Source: Dipteris shenzhenensis
Lineage: Eukaryota > Polypodiophyta > Polypodiopsida > Gleicheniales
Reading direction: 5' to 3' (one strand)
Assembly (NCBI GenBank): GCA_047967505.1
Contig: CM106538.1
DNA length: 64,000 bases
The notes under the pieces were generated by a model. The model searched no databases, was not told where the DNA came from, and saw only the letters and a program-made list of their open reading frames with translations. The position numbers and the translations under genes were made by a program. Below are positions 32,289 to 44,339 of the stretch, piece after piece (the first letter of the stretch is position 1; each line of letters opens with the position of its first letter).

Positions 32289-34082
32289 AAAAATAGAAAC
32301 TTATAAACAACATGGCACACGATGCTCAGAAAAAGGTGAAAAAAACTTTAACTTGAAATATGGATTCTCATGAGTACAACTGGTAAAAAAGTGTTGAATC
32401 CGTCCAGTAGTCTAGGTTCCGAGGTCGGGGTCCACTTACCTACCACCATCCAAGAGAAACTAGTTGTTAGAACAACATAACTTCAAGTGGGTAGATAGGT
32501 AATGCATGTTAACCCTAGCTTGTTATTGCTTTTACCAAAGAACAAAAACTACCCTGCAAATTCTAAAGTGATAAAGTACGACTATTATATAAAGATTATA
32601 AAAAAGGATGGTATCAATAATTGTGAAAACCTAACACATATCTTTTCATTAAGGGATAAGGAAATAGTTGCCAATGTCATCCCGAAAGGAAATAAGGTAA
32701 CTTTAAAGTAAAACGTTAGGACCATATTGCATAGAGGTTGATTAATAAGCTGTTAGTTCCACATACACATAAAATTTTAGAAAAAGGTTAGATAGATAAT
32801 AATTGGGAAACCAAGAAATTTAAATGAAATGAACACAATTATTATAATTTAAGGAAGCTATACAATATTAAGTACAAAGATCATTAAGAAAAATTTAGAA
32901 AGGAAACCTTTAAGTAACATAGAGGAAAATAAAGGTTAGAATTATTTGGAAAAAGAAATAAATTGAATGAACATATGGTTTAATAAAGGAAATGTAAGCA
33001 ATAAATTTTGATGAAGTGCTTCTAAAGCTATAAACACTTCTTTAAGCAAACCAAAGGATTAATTATGAAAATAAATAAGGAAATATATGTATTTAAAAGA
33101 GTATGTAAGTGAGCCCTATATATATATATATATATAACTATGCATATCAATATAAATACGCGCATGTATATAACTATGCACAAGGAGCACCATTGTCCGG
33201 CCGAGGCATGCAAGTGATAGATCATCGTCCAAAGGTATGGAGGTGATCTGCAGTGACGTAAGGAGAGGAAGCAATCCAAAGGCTACGAAGGTGAGGGAGG
33301 AGTCATCGCAGGCACAGACAAGAGTACGTGATGGAGACCGCGATGATAATCTAGAAGGAAGAAAGAAGAGACGACCGTAAACTGGCAACTACAGGGAGTA
33401 AAGAGGAACCAGTAGAGCCAAGGAGAATACTGAGCACGAACTGAGTTTGAAGGAACAGTGCAAGCAGAGGCTCCCACTCTAGCACTTAATTAGTGAAGCC
33501 AAGAGAGAGCACAAGCAAAAGCTTGTGATGAATAGAGAAGCGAAAAGAGTCACATGATCTGTCGTGCGAAAACACGTAGATCAGTGAGCCGTAAAAGGGT
33601 TTAAAAGGGAGGCCAAGTCCGCCATGTACCGAGACGGTTATAAGTAGCTTCATTGTCAAAGGGAAACATCACAAGAGGCCCTGAGGAAAGCAACGCTAAG
33701 AGGCACTGAGAAGAAGGCAAGAGGAGGGTTGGCGAGCCATATCGTTAGACCTGAGTGATGGTAAAGCATGGAGCAGAGAAGGGTTGTGATAAGAGAAAAG
33801 CACCTACATGATGGTCGAGACAAACGTGGAGACTGGGGGAGAGGATAAGCTACAGCAAGGGAAAAAGGTCCATAAGGGAACTATGACTACAAGGACTCAA
33901 GCTAGAAGGGAGTGCAGGGAGGAGAAGACGAGCAGCAAGAGTGGAGAGGCGAACAAAGATCATGCAATTTGTAGTTCTACTAGGCAGACTTAGAGAACCA
34001 CTCCATAGATACGAGAGCGACTGGTTTCTTTCCATCAAATAAGAGAACTGCCTTGAAGTGTCATAACTCACTCCGCTGCCAA
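32256..34082 (+). repeat. Direct repeat R, copy 1
   Basis: A (TG)n tract leads into tataaacaacatggcacacg and the unit ends at ctgccaac. It matches 35,500-37,339 nearly throughout, including a (TA)n tract at 33,116 and the segment agctacagcaagggaaaaag. No protein is recognisable; frames on either strand are short. A tRNA-like box pair may lie near 32,375-32,440. The pair could be long terminal repeats or a segmental duplication. Confidence 0.82.
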
Positions 34083-34938
34083 CCTAGGTATGCATGAGCT
34101 TCTTCATAAGTGTACGTTATCTCTTTGCCTAACCTTGGGCAGTCCTTTAGGCCAAATTTTTGCACTTTATAACCCATTAGTAGATTCTTTTTATAACCAC
34201 ATTATAATAAAAATATACTACAGGTTAACAAAATTTGCAAGAGTTAAAAGAAATAAAACATAACTATATGGTCTAAATTTATATACGATGGGGGTTTAGA
34301 AGATAATTAAAGAGTAGCATAGAAGAAGATGATATTGTCTAAACCCAAGTATTAAGATTACACATTCTCCAAGGTCTTTCAATCGTCACTACATCATGTT
34401 CATGCTCAACCCCCAAGTTACTACCGTATATTGCAAAGCATGATGATATGGAATAATTAGCCATCAAAGCTGCAAGATTACCCCAACCAAGTACTTGGTC
34501 ATCCTAGTCATCTTTTACCATTCCACCAAATATCATTAAAGCATGCACCTAGTCTCATTCGTCCATCAAAGTAAAGGTACCCTGTATCTAATAAGAAGGG
34601 GGGAGTAAAGGAATGATAAATTAGGACAAAATAACCAATTAAAAAAACAAATATGGGAAAATTTGAAAACAAGGGTGTTTTTAATAGGAAATACATTTTT
34701 TAAAGGGGGTAAAGAAGGACGAAAAGAGAAAAAGAGGGTTTAAATTTGAGTTTTCATTTGGAGAAAGAGAGAGAGAGAGAGAGAGACACACACACACACA
34801 CACACACAGAGATTAATATATGTATAAATACACACATCTATACATATATTAAGAAGGGAAATAGATTTGACTAGGGATAAGTTAGGGTAGAGATTAAATG
34901 GGGGGGTTTTTAGATCCAAGAGAAGTAAGAGGAGGGGG
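34083..34938 (+). repeat. Dispersed repeat E, copy 2
   Basis: This is the reverse complement of 534-1396, starting cctaggtatgcatgagc. It begins exactly where R copy 1 ends. The microsatellite within it is (GA)n(CA)n at 34,764-34,808 rather than the (CT)n tract of copy 1. Confidence 0.82.
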
Positions 34939-35499
34939 GGGAAAAAGGGGGGGGGGGGGGGATGGGGATAATGTGAATTTCTAGATGTCAATAACTGTAT
35001 GAATATATGAAAGAGTGTAGAAATTGTGTGTGTGTGTGTGTGTACCCACCCTCACTCGAGGGGACACCACATGATGGAGGCAAGACTTCCATTAAGTGGT
35101 GTCCTGCCCCATACCAAAAAACCAAAGAGGAAGCCTTTATGTAAGTGTTGGCAAAAAAAGGGGGTTATATCATATTAAGTGGATATTTCTTTTATGATCT
35201 TTCAAGTTGTAATCTTCAAGTTGCTCAATGGAATAAGACACATCGTGGAATTTCCATAACTATTTGGAGACAATCACACACTAGGCATAACAATTACGTA
35301 GCTACATCAATTCCAACAAAAAGTAAAATCTGGAAGGGATACGTCATTCCTGAAGCAAGTCATACAAGAATCTCAATCCTGCACAACCCGATAAGAGTTT
35401 AATGAGCAACGTGGCACGTGGCATGTGTCATGCAGCTAACCACCCAAGGACTAGCAGCGTGACACATGGTTAACTCGGCCAAAGGTCAACAAGGTTTGG
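34939..35499. other. Spacer between E and R copy 2, no gene seen
   Basis: It opens with a G run (34,949-34,962) and holds a (GT)n tract at 35,025-35,042 and a ccctcactcgaggggaca segment. An 85-codon frame at 35,145-35,402 has no recognisable domain. Confidence 0.5.
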
Positions 35500-37339
35500 G
35501 TGTGTGTGTCTTTAAAAAATAAAAACCTATAAACAACATGGCATACGATGCTCAAAAAAAGGCGAAAAAAACTTTAACATTGACATATAGATTCTCATGA
35601 GTACAACTGGTAAAAAAGTGTTGAATCCATCTAGTAGTCTAGGTTCTAAGGTTGGGGTCCACTTACCTGCCACCATCCAAGAGAAACTAGTTGTCAGAAC
35701 AACATAAGTACTTCAAGTGGGTAGATAGGTAATGCATGTTAAGCCCAGCTTGTTATTGCTTTTACCAAAGAACAAAAACTACCCTATATATTCTAAAGTG
35801 ATAAAGTATGACTATGTAAAGATTATAAAAAAGGATGGTATCAATAATTGTGAAAACCTAACACATATCTTTTCATTAATTCATTCTAAACCTACCACAC
35901 TTTAAAGGGAAAGGGATAAGGAAACAGTTGCCAATGTCATCCCGAAAGGAAATAAGGTAACTTTAAAGTAAAACGTTAGGACCATATTGCATAGAGGTTG
36001 ATTAATAAGCTGTTAGTTCCACATACACACAAAAATTTACAAAAAGGTTAGATAGACAATAATTGGGAAACCAAGAAAATTTAAATGAAATGAAGACAAT
36101 TATTATAATTTAAGGAAGCTATAGAGTATTAAGTACAAAGATCATTAAGAAAAATTTAGAAAGGAAACCTTCAAGTAACATAGAGGAAAATAAAGGTTAG
36201 AATTATTTGGAAAAAGAAATAAATTGAATGAACACATGGTTTAATAAAGGAAATGTAAGCAATAAATTTTGATTAAGTACTTCTAAAGCTATAAACACTT
36301 ATTTAAGTAAACCAAAGGATTAATTATGAAAATAAATATATGTATTTATAAGAGTATGTAAGTGAGCCCTATATATATATATATATATAACTATGCATAT
36401 CAATATAAATACACGCATGTATATAACTATGCACGAGGAGCACCATCGCCGGGACGAGGCATGCAAGTGATAGATCACTGTCCAAAGGTATGGAGGTGAT
36501 CTATAGCAATGTAAGGAGAAGAAGCGATCTGAAGGCTGCAAAGGTGAGGGAGGAGTTGTCTGAGGCTCAGATAAGAGTACGTGATGGAGACCGTGATGAT
36601 AATCTAGAAGGAAGAAAGAAGAGACGATCGTAAACTGCTGGCAAATGCAGGGAGTAAAGAGGAACCAACATACCCAAGGAGAATACTGAGCACGAGCTGA
36701 GTTTGAAGGAATTGTGCAAACAGAGGCTTCCACTCTAGCACGTAATTAGTGAAGCCAAGAGAGAGCACAAGCAAAAGCTTGTGAATAGAGAAGCAAAAAG
36801 AGTCACATGGTCTATCATGCAAAAACACGTAGATCAGTTAGCCATAGAAGGGTTTAGAAGGGAGGCCAAGTCTGCCATGTACCCAGATCATTATAACTAG
36901 CTTCATTGTCAAAGGGAAACATCACAAGAGGTCATGAGGAAAGCAGCGCTAAGAGGCGCTGAGAAGAAGGCAAGATGAGGGTTGGTAAGCCATATCCCAA
37001 GACTTGAGTAATGGTAAAGCATGGAGCAGAGAAGGGTTGTGATCATAGAAAAGCACCTGCATGATGGTCGAGACAAACATGGAGACTAGAGGACTGGAGA
37101 AGCTACAGCAAGGGAAAAAGGTCCATAAGGGAACTATGACTACAAGGACTCAAGCTAGAAGGGAGTGCAGGGAGGAGAAGACCAGCAACGAAAGTGGAGA
37201 GGTGCACAAAGATCATGCAATCTGTAGTTCTACTAGGCAGAGTTAGAGCACCACTCCATAGATACGAGAACGAGTGGTTTCTTTCCATCAAATAAGAGAA
37301 CGACCTTATTAAAGTGTCATAAGTCACGCCACTGCCAAC
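35500..37339 (+). repeat. Direct repeat R, copy 2
   Basis: It matches copy 1 from the tataaacaacatggcatacg block to cactgccaac. It differs by substitutions and a roughly 35-bp extra segment near 35,880. The sequence that follows (attaggggagaat) also follows E copy 1 at 1,397. Confidence 0.82.
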
Positions 37340-38020
37340 ATTAGGGGAGAATCGGGGTCTCAAAAGGGCCTCATAAGGAATGGATTAGGGAATGCTTATT
37401 GGGCTAATGCAAGGGTCTTGGAGGGTCCCAAAGAGGCCTAACCAGCCCAACCTAGGTGGGTTAAGCCCACATTTGAGCCCACCTCTCCCCCCATCAATGA
37501 GGGGAGGGGGCCACTTTTTGAAATTTGAATTTCAAATTTCGAATCTCCCTCCCTCCCCCTCTCTCTCTCTCTCCCTCCCGCCCTCTCTCTCCCTCCCTCC
37601 TCCTCCTCCCTCTCCCTCCCTCCCCCTCCCTCCTCCTCTCCCCTCCTCCGTCTTGCTCCTCCTCCTCCCTCTCCTCTCCCCCTCCTACTTCCGGCTCCTC
37701 CTCCTCCTTTTGGCTCCTCCTCCCTCCTTCCTCTCCCCTCCTTCTCCAACCGCCCAGGATCTCTCTCCTCTGCTCCTCCCTCCTGTAGAATCTCTCCTCT
37801 CCTCCTCCCTCTTGTAGCATCTCTCCCCTCCTCCTCCCTTCTACAGCAGCTCCTTCCCTCCCTTCTGCACCTGTCGCCCTACTCTTCTCCTCCTCTTCCT
37901 CTTGCCCTCATCTGCTTCTCGTCCTACCTCTTCCTTGCTACTCTCTCGCTCTCACTGCTCCATCTTTGCCAGCTCTCCCCTACATTTTAGCCTGCATCAC
38001 TGATACCTCTCTTTGAGTAC
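37340..38020. repeat. CT-rich low-complexity tract
   Basis: After about 190 bp of unassigned DNA with a palindrome (gaaatttgaatttcaaatttc near 37,515), 37,545-37,970 is nearly all C and T with ctcctcctcc and ctctctctcc runs. Long frames on both strands are by-products. Nothing else is recognised up to the LINE fragment. Confidence 0.7.
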
Positions 38021-39345
38021 TCATGGCACCATTTGAGGACATATCCAACAAGTACCATGTGAAGCTACAACTGGAGGCAGAATATGCAAGCACATACTAA
38101 ACAAAATGTTCAGTAGCTCCTTCTCGTTTTGACGAGCAAAGTCTAGTTTCTTCCTTCGTACCAGTCTACGGTATTCACGTAGCATATCTGGTGCGCTCGA
38201 AAGACTATTTTTGGTTTCGAATCTGAGTTGATGGCATAAGGCCTTACACTCATCATCGTACCAACTATTACAGGGTACGGTTCCAGGGGATGGTGGGCGG
38301 GTGGAGCGGGTGGTGTGGGGAAAGGCGTGAATGGCAGCCTCGTGTAGTGAGCGGGTGACAAGGGCAGCACGATCCTCTAAAAGGGGTATGAAGTCAATAT
38401 AAGCGAGAAGTATGTATAGACGGCCAGAGTAAGAAGGTGAGTGATCCCGATCAAAGCCTATATCGTGGTAGGTGGAGTAAGCCCTGAGTGGGATGGAAGG
38501 TGGTGTGCGAAGGGAGGTGGAGATGTGAAAGAAAAGGTATGTGTGATCAGCCCCTGGGGGGAGAGGTGCTACAATGAAGTCAGTAATGCGAGATGTGAAG
38601 ACAGGGGATCCCATGATGTAATCAACAACACTGGAGCCCCCCCCATGTGGAAAGCATGTGAAACCACCTGAAGCGGGCCATCTGTCAAGACCATTATAGA
38701 TAATGAGATCATGTATTCTACCCAGGTCTAATAGGGCCTACCCATAGGATGAAAGTGGACCTCACCTGTCAGTCGAAACCCATAGCATACCTACCTCCTC
38801 AAGGTCAACATCTGCCAATAGAGTGGAATCATCTCTGAAATCAAGAAGTGGTACCTGACGGGTCCTTGTCCTCGCATTGAAGTCCCCCACTAGAAGGACT
38901 TCTCTGCAGCTAGAAAAGTCAACGATGGACTGATAAAGGGCGGCAAATGGGGATGTCTCATCATCACCTCGAATATCTCTGGCAAAGTGGGAGGTCTCCG
39001 AGGGGAAGTAGCAAACTACGACAAACAGATCCTGGCTATCCATGTGTCGTATTTGGATTCAAAGAAATCTGGAATGTGTGTCTCTCTGCTCTACTGAAAT
39101 GATCCCCTGAAGTGTGGATCTGAAAAGGACTGCAACTCCACCTAAACCTCTAACTCCTCCTGTACCCCTCGTCTCATCTCTGTAGGCAGACTCCCATGTA
39201 TATCCGCTGACTATTGGGAGAGGGCGCTCTGGACTCTCATGTGTCTCTGTATAGAAGACTATGTCGTGGCCTGTATAGGATTCCAAGAAGTTCCCTAGTT
39301 ATAACCATAAGGTACCATTATAGTTCCAAATGGTGCAGGACAGGG
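38021..39345 (-). pseudogene. LINE ORF2 endonuclease domain
   Basis: Minus-strand frames read the exonuclease-endonuclease-phosphatase fold of a plant L1-type LINE. The motifs are WNYNG near 39,325, FYTETH near 39,255 (catalytic Glu), EVLLVGDFNAR near 38,890 and SSVVDYIMGSP near 38,620. The closing ADHTYLF (Asp-His) lies near 38,550. The part after it ends ARQNEKELLN. Stops separate the three pieces. The endonuclease nicks target DNA to prime reverse transcription. RT is absent on this strand; the fragment ends at 38,021. Confidence 0.85.
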
Positions 39346-39427
39346 TCTCGGATATCTGAGTCTCATAGGCCCTGCTTCCCTATGTAGGGGAGGGGGCAGG
39401 TGTCCTACGGGGTCCTGTAAGAAATGC

Positions 39428-39697
39428 GATAGGCTTGATTTGCCTCATCCCCAAAGGGGGGGACCGTCAAGAGATCAGACAATGGTGCCCTATCACCCTC
39501 CTTCTGACTACCTATAAAATCCTCGCCAAGATGATCGGTAGCCGCATCCGACCCCTGCTACATGACTTGATCCACGACACCCAGACTAGTTTTGTCTAGG
39601 ATCGCAGCATTTTGGACAACATCTTCACGTTCTCAGAGGTGACGGAGTGGGCCCAGCATTTCAGTGAGTGGCGGAGGGGGCCGTCCTTCTAGAAATC
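39428..39697 (+). pseudogene. LINE reverse transcriptase fragment, opposite strand
   Basis: On the plus strand a short frame reads IGLICLIPKGGD, then YKILAKMIGSRIRPLLHD, DTQTSFV, TAG at 39,597, and DRSILDNIFTFSEVTEWAQ. These are the first conserved blocks of non-LTR RT. It lies head-to-head with the endonuclease fragment, so the two are either separate insertions or the result of an inversion. The TAG replaces the conserved Gln of the family's SFVQDRS-type segment. Confidence 0.85.
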
Positions 39698-39714
39698 TCC
39701 GCTAGAAGTCCTTC

Positions 39715-40250
39715 TATTCAGGTGTGAATGTAAGACTCCACTCATGAGAAGGATATGAAAGAACAACGTCAATAGATCCATGAGCTACCAAACCCAAAGC
39801 TGAAGGTGGCTTTTCATATTGTTGAAAAGGCATTAAGTATTTTGTTTTCTTGACTCTTGTAGGAGGTCTAACTGGAATTGAGACGGGCTCAAAATTCTCT
39901 TTTTCTTCTTCTTTGGACTTGTCACTAGACCCAGCACTATCTTTGCTAGACTCATAAAAATCAGATGGAGCTTTTCAAATGAGGTGGACTAGAGATCTTA
40001 ATAATTGTCCCAAAGGGCTTTTGGGGTTCTTTTGGAAAAAAATGGGGCTCTTCAAAAAGTCAGCACTTTGAAGCAAAGATCTTTTAGCAAGTAATGAAGT
40101 TCTTGTGTCCTCTTACCAGAAACATCCTTAGGAACTTTTGTGGACCTCTTGGTAGCCTTCAATTGAGAAGGAGAATCAAATGGAATTTCCTCGCTTTCTT
40201 CCATAGCCATTGCCTTAGATCTCTTCTTTGATTTTCAACCTTCATCCCCT
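39715..40250 (-). pseudogene. Unrecognised gene fragment, two exons
   Basis: Minus-strand reading gives a basic piece at 40,250-40,055 (MAMEESEEIPFDSPSQ, KATKRSTKVPKDVSGKR). A second piece at 39,975-39,715 reads FYESSKDSAGSSDKSKEEE and KTKYLMPFQQYEK, and a TAG follows. A TGA before KSKKRSK is arginine-compatible. No domain is recognised. Nearby short palindromes suggest it belonged to the sequence into which CACTA inserted. Confidence 0.4.
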
Positions 40251-40429
40251 CTGCATACATAGATATGTAAACAAGTATTAGTGCAAAAAAATTGATTAGT
40301 TTGGTAATTATGATTAAGCACAAAAAACTTACATTGAAATCAAATGAAATAGCACGATTAAAAGTAGGCACATATATGGTATAAAGTAAACTATTGATTT
40401 GGATGTGTAAGATCAATTTAAAGCTTTAA

Positions 40430-40906
40430 TTATGTGTTTAACATGATTTAAAGTTGAAGGAGATGACCAACAACAAGAAGATGCTTTAACATGATGTTCA
40501 ACGTCAAGTTAAAGCTTCAATTTGATGTTTTACATTGGACCGAAACTTCGATTTAGTGAAGAACATCAAATTGAAGCTTGAACTTGATGTTTTACATCAG
40601 AGTGAAGCTTCAATTTGATGTTTTACATCAAAGATCAAATCAAATGTTCTACATCAACTTGAAGCTTAATCTTGATGTTAAACATCAAATTTGAGCTTCA
40701 TTTCTTTGTTTTACAGATAGTTCTCCGTGGTTTTTTAGAGAGCATTTGATTTGATCTTTGTAGTTGATGCAAAACATCAACTTGAAACTTTTTCCAATGT
40801 TTCACATGAAGTTGAGGCTTGAACTTGATGTTGAACATCGAATTGAAGCTTCAACTTGATGTTGAAATTGAACATCGAATTGAAGATTCTATATTTGTTA
40901 TCAACT
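40430..40906. repeat. Array of short palindromes (ttgatgttttacatcaa), left part
   Basis: Irregular units of about 25-40 bp contain aacttgatg, a t-rich loop and catcaa. Many units are self-complementary over 7 bp (ttgatgt..acatcaa). The same array resumes at 47,713 after the CACTA element. Confidence 0.75.
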
Positions 40907-41295
40907 CACTACTATACACAAACCCTATTGCGACACTTAAGTACCGATGTTTAGCATGTGCGGGCCGCTAATCGTCAATATTAGAAGTGGGGTTCATTAA
41001 GGGTCGCTATATAGCGACCCTTTTATATAGCGATGTTTACCTAAAGTCGCTACATAGCGACCCTTATCAGATTGGTAATGGTCGTTATATAGCGACACTG
41101 AGACAATTTCCTATAGCGACGTTTTATAGAGAGTTTTTTTTCCCATACCGACCTTAAAAAATAGTTTTTCCCAATGACAAATTTTTTTAAAATTTTCATA
41201 CATGTTTGATCCTTTGAGAGAATAAAAGTACAAGAGCATGTACATCGAGCCTTTGAAGCTCATATATTCATGTCCAAGTTTGAGATGAAAAAAAT

Positions 41296-43300
41296 TCAAT
41301 GAAGAGCATTTACATCAACAGCTTCATCGTAAGCCAAGTCTAATGCACCAAACAAGTCTATCTCTAAGTCTATACCGAGTTGATCTCCTATATCATCATC
41401 GTACTCTAGCATCGTACGTTCACGTAAGAGTACTTGGTCATCTTCTTCAATAAAGTGTGGTGATTCTTGATGATCGTCATCTTCTTCCTCAATATCGTGA
41501 TCTCCATCTTCCTCCCATACGATGTGATTATGCACATCTTCCTCTTGGCTCATGTTGTGATCTTCATCTTGTTCGCTAGATCCATCTAGATCAATTGGAT
41601 CCGGAATTGGTAGTGGCATCTCCATATCCACATCTCTATCTTTAAAAATTTGCTTACTTCATGGTGCAACTTGGATCACATACCACCATCTTGAATCAAA
41701 ATGATTCGGATGAAAAACCACCTATATTGAAGATGGGTGCCAAATGCCATCAATTATATATATGAAATTATGCTTAAGTACATGTATCAATGGATCTTTA
41801 AAAACAAAAGCTTTAATTAATGAAATCATTAGTATGTACCTACTCACAATGCTTAGGAAGAACAAAAGTCTCACTTTCATTGGTCCAAAGTTTGGTGGAG
41901 TCTATTGCAAAGAAACCACTACTGTCTTTTCTCACTATCGCATGGGGACCATTGTAAATAGTTCTGAAGCATTTTACATCAAGAATAAAAATACTAAATC
42001 GTTTAAAATCAACTTCATAGATTTTGCGTATGGTTCCACAATAATCCAACTGTGAGGAGAGAAGATTGGTATCCGAAGCACTTGCTCGGCTATCTTGTGT
42101 GAAGTTATTAGCCATGACTCCATAATCATACGTGACTCTTTGAATCGATGCGTTCCACGTGAAAATGTCATCCATACGACCATAATGCACTGTACTTTTT
42201 GTACTATAAAAGATCATCATTAAAACAATGAAGATGCATCTATTTTATAGCGTATATTGCCACAAATAATTACTTAATTATGTCAAGAGATAAGAAACTT
42301 ACATGCATCATACATCCAAATGATAACTCTCACTCGCGCTCGTTTATTGTCTCTCCATCGCATTCGGCTTTATGTAGAGCCAGTTGTAGCCAATCAAGTG
42401 ACATGTGAGTGGGGAGAAGGGCGAGATCCTGTGGATATGGTTGCGATCGCCTATACATTACTCTGAATCTCGTCCTTGCATTTATTCTTTCTGCTTTGGC
42501 CACTTCATATCTCTCAATCCACTTCTGCATCTCCTTGCTATTGAGGATATAAAACTTATTGAATTTCTCCATTTACTCTTTGCTCATCTTTCTTTCAATC
42601 CCTTTTCCTTGGGGAACCTCGCCAACAATGCGATCATCATCATTGTTATGCCAAGCTTGCGGCATATCGGGATCTGTGGATGCAAAAACTCTGTGATATA
42701 TACTAATGACTCTTGCACAAGCCATCCCTCTACCATGTTCGAGGGAAAGTGCTTCTCAAGCAAGCATACGACTTCGATGGATTCCACCCTAGCCTTCTCG
42801 ATGCTTGATATGGAGATCTCTTTTTGAGATATCCACCTATTTCACATGCCCATGTAAGATATATTCATAATCAGTCTATAGATTATTCAACTTAAATTGA
42901 AGAAAATGCAATCAATGCGATTTGATAGTAAGCATACCTCACAATACCACTAATCTTGAATATAGCATTTATAACATCTTCTTGTATGCACCCTTTTATT
43001 TTAATTAGGAGGATGAACTATCAAAGCAACAAAGAAGTCATGTCAACAATATAACATAATCATAATTACACTAACGCATCATGATTATCGGTACACTAAC
43101 CTTACAACTTAGAATACATGTAGGACCTTGTGCCAATCATGGGACTTGAGCCCACTAAGCTTATTGTCCTTTGAAAATGCTCCTTTCAAGCAAGACATGT
43201 ACCCTATGGGTGTTTGAAAAGAGGCAATGTCCGCCTTAACTGCTGCCTCCTCTCTTGTAGAGAGGATCCATGTTGCTTTCGGGAGGATAACTTTTCCTAA
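41296..43300 (-). pseudogene. CACTA TnpD-like transposase, C-terminal part
   Basis: Minus-strand exons in order: 43,290-43,109 with GLKSHDWHKV, the conserved tail of the transposase core; 42,790-42,330 with EGWLVQESLVYITEFL, resembling the DUF4218 region; 42,220-41,840 with DYCGTIRKIYEVDF and ESETFVLPKH, resembling DUF4216. Then comes an acidic tail at 41,631-41,296. Intron-like gaps separate them. TnpD cuts at the TIRs. The catalytic N-terminal portion is not found upstream, where a foldback stands instead. Assignments rest on recalled family patterns. Confidence 0.78.
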
Positions 43301-43371
43301 AGCACACACTTGGGGCCAAAAACGAGACATCCTATTCACAACATGAGCTGCAAGGAAATCTATTAAGATCC

Positions 43372-43627
43372 AAAAAATAGCCACCCATGAGCTCTTTTTC
43401 TCTCTTCTCACAATAAGTGCCCCGAACCATCGGTATATAGTGATGCTTTGCTCTGTTCCATCGCTATATAGCGACACTTTGCTCTGTTCCGTCGCTATAT
43501 AGTCACGCTTATATCCAAAAAGCATCGCTATATAGCAACGGAACAAAGCAAAGCATCGCTATATAGCAATGGTTCAGGACACTAATTGTGAGAAGAGAGA
43601 AAAGGAGCTCATGGGTGGCTATTTTTT
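43372..43627. repeat. Foldback with internal subterminal motifs, inside CACTA
   Basis: Arms aaaaaatagccacccatgag (43,372) and its complement ending 43,627 enclose about six tcgctatatagc motifs. The same motif as the element ends thus sits in an internal hairpin, immediately upstream of the truncated transposase. Confidence 0.8.
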
Positions 43628-44339
43628 AGCGTCGCTATATAGCGACGCTGGGGGCTTAAACCAGAAACCCCGCACGATGCTTTCTTTAGCATCTCTATTG
43701 TGAGAAAAGCAAAAATCTGTCCTTCCACCTTATATTTGATGACCTCGCTTTCCTCCTCTCTATTCTCCACTCCTCACCCCTACCCAACCCCTCTCCTAAC
43801 ACTTGTGCTCCCTCTCCACCCTTCTCCCTCTTTGCTTGTGTGAAAAGAAGTTTTTCAAGAAAGTGAGTCTCTTTAAGCAATGTAGGTTTGTTTTTTGTGA
43901 GATTTCATTTTGTAAGTGTTGAAGCATGTTTCTCCTTGTATTGCTAAGGCTATGTGCTAGTTTTCATGCTTGATTTTCAGAGGTTAAGAACAAAAAATGA
44001 GATTTTGTTAAAGAAAGAAGACTCACCTCTTCTCTTTTTGGTATTTCTCTTCCTCCTCTTTCTCCTTGTTTGTAGGCTTATGCTTTCTCCTTGTTTGTAG
44101 GCTTATGCTTGTCTCCTCAATCCAATCCCTTTGAGAAGTTGCTTCTCTAAACTCCTCCTTCCTCTAACTAGTTATTTGAAAAATGGTATGTTTCCTCTCT
44201 TTTGTAGGGCCAGTCCACAAAACACCGAGCAGGACTATTTCAGGTAAGAAAGTGCTTCCTCTTTTTTTCTTTTGTTATTTTTGTTATTTGCATCGACGTG
44301 CAGCTAGCGCCTTAAGCAGCTAAGGTGCTAGCTGCAATG

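Noticed and set aside
32370-32445. tRNA-derived SINE promoter in repeat R
   Set aside because: A-box-like gtacaactggtaa and B-box-like ggtcggggtcc are present, but the match and spacing are weak and no SINE tail is seen.
32256-37339. Calling the R pair definite LTRs
   Set aside because: No primer binding site after copy 1 and no polypurine tract before copy 2 could be found.
37392-37820. Long frames on both strands in CT-rich DNA
   Set aside because: Low-complexity tract with no stops; no independent evidence of coding.
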